From assembly GCA_038318895.1 (NCBI GenBank), contig JBBQCS010000059.1, positions 1 through 18,958 on the forward strand: a DNA stretch of 18,958 nt, written 5' to 3'. Shown one piece after another: positions 1-6,911 of the stretch (within the stretch, counting starts at the first letter, position 1; each line of letters begins with the position of its first letter). The translations under genes and the position numbers were made by a program. The notes under the pieces were generated by a model. That model was given only the letters and a program-made list of their open reading frames with translations. It was not told the origin of the DNA and made no database searches. This DNA comes from UBA11222 sp030652895. GTDB lineage: Bacteria > Pseudomonadota > Alphaproteobacteria > UBA11222.

Positions 1-109
1 GACCAAACACGAGCCGGTCCAGTCGCGACGCGATCAAAGCCCGCGCCCGTTCATCCCTGAGCCTCAAGCGCCATTTCCGGAACGTCCCGGTTTGCTTTAT
101 CTCAATCAT
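1..109 (-). CDS. RelE/HigB-type toxin, 3' end cut by window edge
   Basis: Only the first 36 codons are in the window, reading leftward from an ATG at 109-107. The peptide begins MIEIKQTGTFRKW and continues with LRLRDERARALIASRLDRL. This is the usual N-terminus of the small HigB/RelE-superfamily 'addiction module killer' toxins, with an IxxTxxFxxWLxxLxDxxAxxRIxxRIxRL pattern. Such toxins are ribosome-dependent or related mRNA endonucleases, held inactive by an antitoxin whose gene normally lies just downstream, here beyond the left edge. A strong promoter with an internal inverted repeat sits immediately upstream (119-147) and leaves almost no 5' leader. The family call rests on a short piece. 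The conserved C-terminal half, with the catalytic residues, is not visible, so I cannot say whether the gene is intact. Confidence 0.7.
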   Translation of the reverse strand, partial: MIEIKQTGTFRKWRLRLRDERARALIASRLDRLVFG

Positions 110-118
110 CGCCGAGAT

Positions 119-147
119 TATGTAGTCTATAAACTACTATATGTCAA
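119..147 (-). promoter_or_regulatory. Promoter with internal operator for the edge toxin gene
   Basis: On the minus strand TTGACA (147-142) is followed by 17 bp and TACATA (124-119). The spacer and the start of the -10 hold an inverted repeat, GTAGT (122-126) and ACTAC (133-137), 6 bp apart. The predicted transcription start, about 112, leaves only 2-4 nt before the ATG at 109, so the mRNA would be leaderless or nearly so. The repeat is a plausible autorepression site for the toxin-antitoxin complex. That role is inferred from family behaviour. Confidence 0.6.
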
Positions 148-194
148 CTCTTTAATGACATCTGAAAGAATGATGTTAAAGCGGCGCTAGCCCC

Positions 195-581
195 CTAACC
201 CTCAAGCAAACTATCCACATCCGTGCGCAGCGCTTTAGCGACGGCGCGCAGAATGTCTATGGTTCCCTTGCGCTTGCGGGTTTCGATCTGGGTCAGGTAG
301 GCGCGGGCGATGCCGGCTTTCTCGGCCAGCGCCGCCGCCGTCAAGCCGCGATGGGCGCGCCATGCGCGCACGGGATGGGCGCCGCCGATAATCGCGCGCA
401 CTACTTCGCCAGGTACAAGCGCCTCCGTCCCGGCCTTGACGCGGGCCAGGACATGCTCTGCGTCCCGAATGTCCTGCGCGTCTTCCTTCGCTTCGATGAT
501 CGCAAGCATGCGCTTATATTCCGCCAGCGGCAGCACGGCCATTTTCCTGCCATTCTCCGTGATGATCTGGGCGTTACGCAT
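195..581 (-). CDS. Antitoxin with Phd-like N-terminus and XRE helix-turn-helix
   Basis: A 128-aa protein, second gene of a toxin-antitoxin operon. Residues 1-35 (MRNAQIITENGRKMAVLPLAEYKRM) look like the N-terminal half of Phd/YefM antitoxins, with the 'xxxVLPLxEYxxL' pattern. Residues about 70-125 form an XRE/Cro-type helix-turn-helix containing LTAAALAEKAGIARAYLTQI and ending in DVDSLLEG. It should neutralise the upstream RelE-like toxin and repress the operon through the inverted repeat at 847-871. The ATG at 581 lies 11 nt after the toxin stop and is preceded by GGGAG at a suitable distance, so the two genes are co-transcribed. The order (toxin first, HTH antitoxin second) is the HigBA-type order. 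I am confident of the HTH domain and less so of the Phd-like label. Confidence 0.8.
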   Translation of the reverse strand: MRNAQIITENGRKMAVLPLAEYKRMLAIIEAKEDAQDIRDAEHVLARVKAGTEALVPGEVVRAIIGGAHPVRAWRAHRGLTAAALAEKAGIARAYLTQIETRKRKGTIDILRAVAKALRTDVDSLLEG

Positions 582-592
582 TGCCGTTCTCC

Positions 593-841
593 CTAATCGT
601 AAATTTCGCTGCGATGGCCTATTTTCAAGACCATCAAAACAACGCCATTTTTCGTAAATATCACCCGGTAGGCGCCTACGCGCAGCCGGAGCATGTTGGT
701 ACCTTTCAGCCTTTTAACCTGATTGGCGAGGCTCGCTGGATCGGCGGCGTACTGATCAACCTTGGCGGCGATCAGTTGCGCCTGCTTCCGGGCGACGCCA
801 GATAGCTGCTTTAACGCAGTGCTGGTGTATGTGACTTCCAC
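593..841 (-). CDS. RelE/ParE-superfamily toxin
   Basis: An 82-aa basic protein. The C-terminal half has the RelE signature: LRLRVGAYRVIF around residues 50-61, then VLMVLKIGHRSEIY at the end. In RelE-type toxins the Arg of the RxGxYR strand and the C-terminal HRxxxY help bind and cleave mRNA in the ribosomal A site. The start is a GTG at 841-839, since no in-frame ATG lies near. No Shine-Dalgarno sequence precedes it, which fits the leaderless transcript predicted from the promoter at 849-877. The antitoxin follows after 11 nt. Length matches the 80-95 aa of the family. It could also be a ParE-type gyrase inhibitor, but the RVGxYRVIF and HRSEIY pattern favours RelE. Confidence 0.82.
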   Translation of the reverse strand: MEVTYTSTALKQLSGVARKQAQLIAAKVDQYAADPASLANQVKRLKGTNMLRLRVGAYRVIFTKNGVVLMVLKIGHRSEIYD

Positions 842-848
842 GAATATA

Positions 849-877
849 TATGTAGCAATATGCTACATATAAGTCAA
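849..877 (-). promoter_or_regulatory. Toxin-antitoxin promoter with operator palindrome (847-871)
   Basis: On the minus strand TTGACT (877-872) is followed by exactly 17 bp and TACATA (854-849). A perfect inverted repeat of 10-bp arms, TATATGTAGC (847-856) and GCTACATATA (862-871) with a 5-bp spacer, fills the region between the -35 and the end of the -10. A bound dimer would therefore block RNA polymerase directly. The predicted start, about 842, sits at the GTG start codon (841) of the toxin gene. The element's position and symmetry are seen; repression by the antitoxin is inferred. Confidence 0.75.
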
Positions 878-923
878 GGCCCCACCGTCGGAAAGAACGT
901 AACGTATTTCCACGAAGTCGCTT

Positions 924-2516
924 TCAGGTTCTGCCGGAACCGGTTAAATGGTCCGACAGCCGCAGTGTCAGGGCCAGCAGCGTAAGCGTGGGATTGGCCC
1001 AGCCTGCGGTGGAAAACAGCGAGGTGCTGGCGATGTACAGGTTGGCGACGCCGTGTACGCGGCCGTGCCCGTCGGTTACGCCGCGATCCAGCGTTGCCGC
1101 CATGCGCGTTGTGCCCATATGGTGATAGCCGCCGATCGGATGATTGCTGGCGAGGGGATCGAACTCCCATGCGGCCGACGCATCCTCCACCCATGGCGCG
1201 GGGTGCGCCGAGCCAAGATCAAGCCGCCGCAATTCGCGATCAAGGCTGTGCATCGCCACGCGGACAGTGTGTTTATCAATGGCCGACAGGCGCCAGTCCA
1301 GAACCAGGCGCGGCATCCCCAGCGCGTCGCGTTCGGCACCCAGGCGCACCCGGCTATCGGGGTTTGGCGCTTGTTCCGCGCGCATCAGGGCATACAGCCC
1401 GCGCCCGCGCTGCAATGCGTTATGGTCCAGCAGCGGGCCAAACCGGTCCCGGACCTGAACGGATATACGTCGCGTTATTTGCCAAAGCGCCCTGCCCGTG
1501 CGCGTCGGCGACATCCGGTGCCGCAGCTCATTATAGACCTCTTTGTGTATTTCCTGACTCCGGCCTGGGGGCTTGCGCACCGCAAGCGAAAAACCCGAAT
1601 TCAGGATGCCCTCGCGCGCCTGCAGGGCTTCGCCCGGCCGCAGCAGCAGCCCATAGCGGCGGCCTTCGCGGCGGGTAAAGCGGGGCAGCATTTCAAAAAA
1701 GCGCTTCGGGTCCGCCAGAGTTAATTCCGCCGCCCGCCCATGCGGGTGCTCCATGAAGAAGCGCCCAACCATATCCGTGTTGTTTCCCAGTCCATCGGGA
1801 TGCGCATCGTGGCGCGAGGCGAGCAGCAGACGGGTCACTTCCAGCGCGCCACACGCCAGCACAAATGTTTTCGCCCGGACGCGCCCGCGCCCGCCCCGCA
1901 GATTGGCGATGCGCACTTCTTCAATGCGCTGTCCATCGTCTGCGGCGCGCAGCTCGGTCGCTGTGGCGTGCAGCAGGCAGGTTATGTTGGCGCTGCGCTT
2001 CAGATCGGAACAGGTTGCGATCGCAAAGCGGTCGGCCTGAAAATCAAACTGCCAGAACGCCACGCGCAGATCTTGCGCGTTGAACGGCGCGTGAAAACCC
2101 GCAAGGGTGTTCCCCGGCAGGCCGGGCAAATCGAGCGCCGCGCGCGCACGGCTGTAATAGGCGTCCAGTTCCGCGCGCCCGAACGGCCAGCCGCTTCCCG
2201 GCACCCAATCGCGGCGTTCAAAATCGATCGGGTCAAGTTCTGCAACCCGCCCGCCCCAGATGTTCGTGGTGCCCCCAAAAAGCCGCAGCCGCGCATGATC
2301 CAGATCGTAATAGGGCACACCGGTGGACGTGCCTGCGTTCAGCGCCTGCACCGGTTCCTCATAATCCGCCCCCCCGCTTTCCAGAAGCAGCACGCGAAGC
2401 CCGGAGCCTTCGAGCGACCGCGCCAGCGTAATGCCCGCGGCCCCGCTGCCGATGATGCAAATATCCGCTTCGAACACCGCTTCGTCCGTAGTGCTGGCGT
2501 TGAAATCCCTGAACAT
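924..2516 (-). CDS. GMC-family FAD-dependent oxidoreductase
   Basis: A flavoprotein oxidoreductase of the glucose-methanol-choline family, which oxidises alcohols or sugars with FAD. I cannot name the substrate. From the ATG at 2516 the protein is 530 aa. The N-terminus has the ADP-binding fold motif CIIGSGAAGITLARSL with LLLESGG after it (residues about 17-45). GGTTNIWGGRVAELDPIDF follows, the family's flavin-contact segment. The C-terminal GMC domain carries GGYHHMGTTRMA and STAGWANPTLTLLAL, which hold the catalytic His and the Asn-Pro element. The frame is open to an ATG at 2624, but the added 36 residues are Arg/Gly-rich and precede the usual family start, so I chose 2516, which has AGGA 12 nt upstream. 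It stands alone between the toxin-antitoxin genes and the phosphatase gene. No signal peptide or cytochrome partner is seen. Confidence 0.85.
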   Translation of the reverse strand: MFRDFNASTTDEAVFEADICIIGSGAAGITLARSLEGSGLRVLLLESGGADYEEPVQALNAGTSTGVPYYDLDHARLRLFGGTTNIWGGRVAELDPIDFERRDWVPGSGWPFGRAELDAYYSRARAALDLPGLPGNTLAGFHAPFNAQDLRVAFWQFDFQADRFAIATCSDLKRSANITCLLHATATELRAADDGQRIEEVRIANLRGGRGRVRAKTFVLACGALEVTRLLLASRHDAHPDGLGNNTDMVGRFFMEHPHGRAAELTLADPKRFFEMLPRFTRREGRRYGLLLRPGEALQAREGILNSGFSLAVRKPPGRSQEIHKEVYNELRHRMSPTRTGRALWQITRRISVQVRDRFGPLLDHNALQRGRGLYALMRAEQAPNPDSRVRLGAERDALGMPRLVLDWRLSAIDKHTVRVAMHSLDRELRRLDLGSAHPAPWVEDASAAWEFDPLASNHPIGGYHHMGTTRMAATLDRGVTDGHGRVHGVANLYIASTSLFSTAGWANPTLTLLALTLRLSDHLTGSGRT

Positions 2517-2626
2517 AGTCGCTTGGATCCTGTTGGCGTTCGCGCGAGGCCGCGAATTTATATTGCGAAACCGGGCGCCGCCGCCCCGGCCTGTGATAAG
2601 TGTACGTCCTCTATATATTACCATAA

Positions 2627-2640
2627 CGCCTGACTAGGCG
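2627..2640. other. Short perfect hairpin upstream of the GMC gene
   Basis: CGCCT and AGGCG arms are separated by GACT, in the 177-bp gap between the phosphatase stop and the GMC start. It is too short, and lacks a T-run on either strand, for a firm terminator call. It may be the remains of an intergenic palindrome or a weak operator. Confidence 0.3.
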
Positions 2641-2680
2641 TCGGCCACGTGTGAACGGCGTTTGCCGCAACCGCGTTTAC

Positions 2681-2710
2681 ATAAAATCCCCCATCACGCC
2701 TTTGCGGGGG
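2681..2710 (-). terminator. Possible weak terminator after the phosphatase gene
   Basis: Read on the minus strand, CCCCC (2710-2706) and GGGGG (2692-2688) can pair around a 13-nt loop that contains the stop codon at 2694. ATTTTAT follows. The stem is only 5 bp and the loop is long, so this is a weak candidate for the end of the murA-hisD operon transcript. Confidence 0.3.
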
Positions 2711-3179
2711 CCAGCGGGCCGAAGCGGTCCTTGATTTTAGCCATCAGGCGGTCGCGCACCTGACGGTAGGCCTCCAGCATCTGGTCGCGGCTACCGCTCG
2801 CGGCGGTGGGGTCCGGGGTCGGCCAGTATTCCACATCGACCGACATGGTGCGGGTCAATTCCATGGCCTTGTGCTGGGCCTCCGGGGTCAGGGTGATCAC
2901 CAGATCGAAGGAGCTGTCTTCCAGATCATCAAAGGTTTTTGGTTTGTGTTTGGCGATGTCGATGCCGATTTCGTCCAGTACTTCGATCACGAACGGGTCC
3001 AGCGGTTCCGTGCGCACACCCGCCGAATCCACATAGACAATATGTCCGTAGAGATATTTCATCAGGGCTTCCGCCATGGGCGAACGCACAGCGTTGAAAT
3101 TACACGAAAACAGCACCGCGGATGGCATTTGCGCGGGAGCAAAGGGGGCGTGCCCGGGGGCATTATTTGAGGAACTCAT
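2694..3179 (-). CDS. Low-molecular-weight protein tyrosine phosphatase / ArsC-like
   Basis: A 161-aa protein of the low-molecular-weight phosphatase/arsenate-reductase fold. The P-loop is CNFNAVRS, that is C-x5-R-S, with Cys26 as nucleophile and Arg32 binding phosphate. YWPTPDP near residue 125 supplies the usual Asp-Pro general-acid motif. It is last in the operon after the UPF0262 gene, its usual place in alphaproteobacteria. This suggests a housekeeping protein phosphatase more than arsenic resistance, and no ars genes are nearby. The frame stays open upstream to 3320, but that stretch is repeat-like (3181-3260), so I chose the ATG at 3179. An ATG at 3128 (MPSAVLFSC) would fit the family start even better, and neither has a strong ribosome site. 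The reaction is inferred from the motif. Confidence 0.82.
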   Translation of the reverse strand: MSSSNNAPGHAPFAPAQMPSAVLFSCNFNAVRSPMAEALMKYLYGHIVYVDSAGVRTEPLDPFVIEVLDEIGIDIAKHKPKTFDDLEDSSFDLVITLTPEAQHKAMELTRTMSVDVEYWPTPDPTAASGSRDQMLEAYRQVRDRLMAKIKDRFGPLAPAKA

Positions 3180-3180
3180 T

Positions 3181-3275
3181 TTATCTGGCCCCCGCCCCAA
3201 CTCTCCCCACGAGGGGGAAGGAGAAGAAGTGCAGAATTCGGCGCCAACGCCCCCGCCCTTGACGGGCAAGCAGTA
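3181..3275. repeat. Degenerate intergenic palindromic repeat
   Basis: This stretch has GCCCCAACTCTCCCC, then ACGA, then GGGGGAAGGAG, followed by CGCCCTTGACGGGCAAGC. Such C-rich/G-rich arms resemble the dispersed intergenic repeats of many alphaproteobacteria, which often translate as 'SPSWGELGRGP'-like peptides. It lies between the UPF0262 gene and the phosphatase gene, where the operon is usually tight. I judge it a repeat copy from its pattern; only a genome-wide count would prove it. Confidence 0.5.
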
Positions 3276-3356
3276 GCGCAGGGTGTGAAAAATGCGAAGA
3301 CGGGCCCAGCACGAACACAAAAGGCGCTGGATGAGGCGGCACGCCGTTCATTCGCG

Positions 3357-3845
3357 TCAGGCCCGTATATGCAGTACACAGATTAATGTAAACAGACGCC
3401 GTGACGTGAGATCATCGATTTCAATTTTTCCGGTCAGCCGTTCGCGCAGCATGTCCGCACCGTCATTGTGCAGGCCGCGCCGCCCCATATCGATGGCTTC
3501 GATCTGTGACGGCGGCGCATGTTTGATGGCGTCGAAATAGCTGTCACAGACCGTAAAATAATCCTTCACGATGCGCCGGAACGGCGACAGGGACAACATC
3601 ACCTTGCCCAGCGCGCTGTCATCTTCGCGGCGCACGTCAAACACCAGCCGGTTGTCGGCAATCAGCAGATGCAGCCGGTACGGGCCATAGGGGCTGCCGA
3701 CCGGCTCAAAATAATTTTCCTCCAGCAGATCGAAAATCGCCACGCGGCGCTCATGATCAATATCCGCATTCAGGCGCACAATATTGGCCTCGTCGAGCAC
3801 AATGTCGATTACCTTGTGCGCCGTCCCTTGTTCCTGTGCGGTCAT
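3357..3845 (-). CDS. UPF0262 family protein
   Basis: A 162-aa cytosolic protein that I recognise as UPF0262 from IVLDEANIVRLNADIDHERRVAI near the N-terminus, then GPYRLHLLIADNRLVFDVR and LSPFRRIVKDYFTVCDSYF in the middle. The family has no established function and is found mainly in Alphaproteobacteria beside hisD. The start codon overlaps the hisD stop by 4 nt (ATGA at 3845-3842), so translation is probably coupled and the two are co-transcribed. Length is normal for the family. No membrane segment or metal-binding motif is visible. Its fixed place between hisD and a phosphatase gene suggests a conserved housekeeping job, but I will not assign one. Confidence 0.88.
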   Translation of the reverse strand: MTAQEQGTAHKVIDIVLDEANIVRLNADIDHERRVAIFDLLEENYFEPVGSPYGPYRLHLLIADNRLVFDVRREDDSALGKVMLSLSPFRRIVKDYFTVCDSYFDAIKHAPPSQIEAIDMGRRGLHNDGADMLRERLTGKIEIDDLTSRRLFTLICVLHIRA

Positions 3846-5146
3846 TTTATACCGCGTGGATTGCTGCGGATGGAGATGGAGCGTCCGTGCGCTTCCAGCC
3901 CCTCGCTGGCGGCAAGAGCAATTGCGGCCGGGGCCAGCGCCGCCAGCGCGTCGGGTGTGCAGCCGATAAGGGTGGTGCGTTTCATGAAATCCAGCACCGA
4001 CAAACCAGAGGCATAGCGCGCCGCGCGCGCCGTGGGCAGCACATGGTTGGGACCGGCAATATAATCGCCAATGGCTTCGGGAGTATGACGGCCGAGAAAA
4101 ATTGCCCCTGCATTGCGGACCTTTTTCATCAAGCCATGCGGGTCATCCACCGCCAATTGCAGGTGTTCGGGCGCGATGCGGTCAATCAGGGCCGGCGCAT
4201 CCTGCATCGAATTCACAATAATAATTGCCCCAAACCTGTCCCAGCTTTCAGCCGCAATGGCGGCGCGCGGCAATGTTTGCAGATGCGTGGCGATGGCCGC
4301 CATCACCGCATCAGCAAATGCAGCGTCATCGCTCAGCAATATGGATTGCGCGGATGTATCATGTTCGGCCTGGGACAGAAGATCGGCCGCAATCCATGCC
4401 GGATCATTGGTGCCGTCCGCCACCACCAGAATTTCCGACGGGCCCGCGATCATGTCTATACCCACCGCACCAAATATCTGGCGTTTGGCGGCGGCCACCC
4501 AGGCGTTGCCCGGGCCGGTGATTTTATCAACAGCCGCAATGGTAGCCGTGCCATAGGCCAGGGCCGCCACGGCCTGCGCCCCACCGGCACGGTAAATTTC
4601 GTGCACACCCGCAAGGCGCGCCGCCGCAAGCGTCAGCGGATTGAATTTGCCATCGGGCGTCGGCATCACCATCACCCGGCGCGGGACGCCCGCCACCTTT
4701 GCCGGAATGGCGTTCATCAATACCGAACTTGGATAAGACGCGGTGCCGCCAGGCACATACATGCCCACCGCCCCAAGCGCCGTCCAGCGATGACCCAGCT
4801 GCACCCCTATATCATCTGTATAGAGATCATCCTGCGGAAGCTGGCGGCGATGATAGGCCTCGATCCGCGCCGCCGCCACCTCTAGCGCATCCAGCGTCGT
4901 GCGGTCACACGCGGCAATGGCCGTATCGATCTCCTCCGCACTGAACGCCAATTGTGGCGCCTCCAGCGTCAGACGGTCAAAGCGCGCGGTATATTCCAGC
5001 AGCGCCGCATCCCCGCGCAACGCCACATCCGCAAGAATGCCTGCGACGGTATGATTTACGTCCTGCGATATTTCGCGTTTGGCGCCGAGAAGCGTTTGAA
5101 ACGCATCCTCAAACCCCGCGGCGCTATTGTTCAGCCGTGCCGGCAT
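3842..5146 (-). CDS. hisD: Histidinol dehydrogenase
   Basis: HisD catalyses the last two steps of histidine synthesis, oxidising L-histidinol through the aldehyde to L-histidine with two NAD+. The 434-aa length matches the family. Visible landmarks are ITGPGNAWVAAAKRQIFG and DMIAGPSEILVVADG (residues about 209-245), the SQAEHDTSAQS segment with zinc ligands Gln259 and His262, the catalytic pair Glu327-His328 in APEHLQLAV, Asp361 and His368 (GPNHVLPT), and His420 near the C-terminus, all close to Escherichia coli numbering. The ATG at 5146 follows the DUF2948 stop by 12 nt and has a purine-rich GGGATCAGG upstream. The UPF0262 gene overlaps its end. No other his gene is present, as is usual when hisD sits in this murA-linked cluster. 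Confidence 0.97.
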   Translation of the reverse strand: MPARLNNSAAGFEDAFQTLLGAKREISQDVNHTVAGILADVALRGDAALLEYTARFDRLTLEAPQLAFSAEEIDTAIAACDRTTLDALEVAAARIEAYHRRQLPQDDLYTDDIGVQLGHRWTALGAVGMYVPGGTASYPSSVLMNAIPAKVAGVPRRVMVMPTPDGKFNPLTLAAARLAGVHEIYRAGGAQAVAALAYGTATIAAVDKITGPGNAWVAAAKRQIFGAVGIDMIAGPSEILVVADGTNDPAWIAADLLSQAEHDTSAQSILLSDDAAFADAVMAAIATHLQTLPRAAIAAESWDRFGAIIIVNSMQDAPALIDRIAPEHLQLAVDDPHGLMKKVRNAGAIFLGRHTPEAIGDYIAGPNHVLPTARAARYASGLSVLDFMKRTTLIGCTPDALAALAPAAIALAASEGLEAHGRSISIRSNPRGIK

Positions 5147-5158
5147 CGCCTGATCCCA

Positions 5159-5620
5159 TCACTCTTCTGTGGAATGGTCCGGCCGCCCGGACGCGGGCCA
5201 TGGCTGACTAAGATCTTCCAGATAACAGTCAACACATTCCGCATCCAGCAACATTTCGGGACCACCGGCGAATAAAAGCTGAATACGCACACTGCCGTCG
5301 CGCTGCTCCTGGGCCTGAATTGCCAGCAGATCCAGTACCTGCTCCGGGTTTGCCTGGTCGATGTTGCGGTGGCGCACCGCCGTCACCGCATCGAAATGCA
5401 CGGCACAGCGCACCCGTTCCGGCGTCCGTGGCCCCAGCCAGCCGCCCAGACTTGGCGCAGCCTCATTTTCCCAGCGGAAGCGGTTGAACATGATGGCGAA
5501 GCGCCTGCGCCGGGCTTCATAAGCCGTATCAGCGACCCGTGCGAGGGCGTCCTGCAGACAGGCGGAAATTACCGCCAGATCTTCCACATCAAGCGCCGTC
5601 AGTTTTAGTGGTTTTAGCAC
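5159..5620 (-). CDS. DUF2948 family protein
   Basis: A 153-aa protein of the DUF2948 family, recognised by LKLTALDVEDLAVISACLQDA at the N-terminus, RRFAIMFNRFRWE at about residue 40, and the C-terminal LLFAGGPEMLLDAECVDCYLEDL. The family is uncharacterised and is usually found between murA and hisD in alphaproteobacteria, as here. It starts 16 nt after the murA stop, and hisD starts 12 nt after its own stop, so it is part of the operon. The last 15 residues are polar and look disordered. No catalytic motif or signal peptide is visible. I make no function call. Confidence 0.88.
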   Translation of the reverse strand: MLKPLKLTALDVEDLAVISACLQDALARVADTAYEARRRRFAIMFNRFRWENEAAPSLGGWLGPRTPERVRCAVHFDAVTAVRHRNIDQANPEQVLDLLAIQAQEQRDGSVRIQLLFAGGPEMLLDAECVDCYLEDLSQPWPASGRPDHSTEE

Positions 5621-5636
5621 ACCATCTCCCGATCAT

Positions 5637-6911
5637 TTAATCACGAATGCGGCGTATATCGGCCCCGCAGGCGGTCAGTTTGGTTTCGATGCGTTCATAG
5701 CCGCGATCCAGATGATATACTTTGCTGACCGAAGTTTCACCCTGTGCCGACAGGCCCGCAATGATAAGGCTAACCGAGGCCCGCACATCTGTCGCCATGA
5801 CAGGCGCGCCTTTCAGTATATCCACGCCACGCACGAGCGCGGTGCCGCCATGCAGATTGATGTTCGCCCCCATGCGCATCAGTTCCGGCACATGCATGAA
5901 GCGGTTCTCAAAAATTGTCTCACTGATCATTGACGCCCCACTGGCGGTGGTCATACAGGCCATGAATTGCGCCTGCAGATCTGTCGCGAAGCCCGGAAAG
6001 GGCGCTGTCATGGCGTCCACCCCTTTTAGCCGATGGACGGGATCGCGGCGAATGCGCAAACTATCCGGCGTGCGGTCAATCTGCGCCCCTGCCTTGCCAA
6101 GTAATTCAAGCAGCGCCTCTATCGCTTCGGGGTTGGTATGGGTCAGTACGACATCGCCGCCTGCTGCCGCCACCGCCAGAGCGTAGGTGCCGGCCTCAAT
6201 ACGATCCGGCAACACTTCGTGCTCGGCGCCATGCAGTTTGGCAACGCCTTTGATGCGGATGGTGTCTGTGCCCGCGCCTTCGATAAGCGCGCCCATGGTA
6301 ATCAGGCACCGCGCCAGATCGCCAATTTCCGGTTCCCGCGCTGCATTTTCAAGCACGGTCTCGCCATCCGCCAGGGCCGCCGCCATCATCAGATTCTCGG
6401 TCGCGCCCACAGAAACCGTAGAAAAACGGATTTCTGCGCCTTTAAGGCCGTTGGTGGCGCGGGCATTGATATAGCCCTGGTCCAGGAAAATCGTCGCGCC
6501 CATCGCCTCAAACCCCTTCAGGTGCAGATCGACCGGCCGGTGGCCAATGGCGTCACCGCCAGGCAACGAGACCCGCGCTTCGCCATGGCGCGCCAAAAGC
6601 GGCCCTAACACCAGAAAGCTGGCCCGCATCCTGGCCACCAGTTCATACGGGGCAACTGCACTGGTGATGGCAGGCGTGCTCAGGCGCAGCATGCGCACGC
6701 CGTCTTGCTTGCGCAAGGCGATCTCCGTGCCATGTTCACTGAGTAATTCGCCCAAAATGGTAATGTCCGCCAGATCGGGGGTGTTGCGCAAGGTCAGCGG
6801 CTCTTGGGTAAGCAGGCTGGCCGCCATCAGTGGTAGCGCAGCGTTTTTGGCGCCGCTTATTGGAATTGTGCCGGATAGCGGATTTTCACCGCGCACCACC
6901 AGCCTATCCAT
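5637..6911 (-). CDS. murA: UDP-N-acetylglucosamine 1-carboxyvinyltransferase with Asp in place of catalytic Cys
   Basis: MurA transfers enolpyruvate from PEP to UDP-GlcNAc, the first committed step of peptidoglycan synthesis. From the ATG at 6911, preceded by GGAGAAG at good spacing, the protein is 424 aa. The longer frame to 6983 adds 24 Arg-rich residues and overlaps the small upstream gene. Landmarks are GENPLSGTIPISGAKNAALP at the start (the Lys-Asn pair binds substrate), LPGGDAIGHRPVDLHLKGFEAMG at about 117-138, and HLDRGYERIETKL at the end. In most MurA proteins the loop reads GGCAIG, and that Cys (Cys115 in E. coli) is the residue fosfomycin alkylates. Here it is Asp120, codon GAC at 6554-6552. 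Asp at this site is known from Mycobacterium and Chlamydia, is active, and resists fosfomycin. The rest looks intact, so I expect a working, fosfomycin-insensitive enzyme. Confidence 0.96.
   Translation of the reverse strand: MDRLVVRGENPLSGTIPISGAKNAALPLMAASLLTQEPLTLRNTPDLADITILGELLSEHGTEIALRKQDGVRMLRLSTPAITSAVAPYELVARMRASFLVLGPLLARHGEARVSLPGGDAIGHRPVDLHLKGFEAMGATIFLDQGYINARATNGLKGAEIRFSTVSVGATENLMMAAALADGETVLENAAREPEIGDLARCLITMGALIEGAGTDTIRIKGVAKLHGAEHEVLPDRIEAGTYALAVAAAGGDVVLTHTNPEAIEALLELLGKAGAQIDRTPDSLRIRRDPVHRLKGVDAMTAPFPGFATDLQAQFMACMTTASGASMISETIFENRFMHVPELMRMGANINLHGGTALVRGVDILKGAPVMATDVRASVSLIIAGLSAQGETSVSKVYHLDRGYERIETKLTACGADIRRIRD

Noticed and set aside
150..181. Possible hairpin CTTTAATGACATC / GATGTTAAAG between the two toxin-antitoxin operons
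   Set aside because: The arms pair only with gaps, are AT-rich and have no T-run, so a terminator call is not supported.
1740..2633. Long plus-strand frame (297 codons) opposite the GMC gene
   Set aside because: It is an antisense shadow in GC-rich DNA. The minus strand carries clear FAD-binding and GMC motifs, while this frame has no family resemblance and no ribosome site.
3836..4885. Long plus-strand frame (349 codons) opposite hisD
   Set aside because: The minus strand encodes an intact HisD with all metal and catalytic residues; the antisense translation is rich in His, Arg and Gly and has no recognisable domain.
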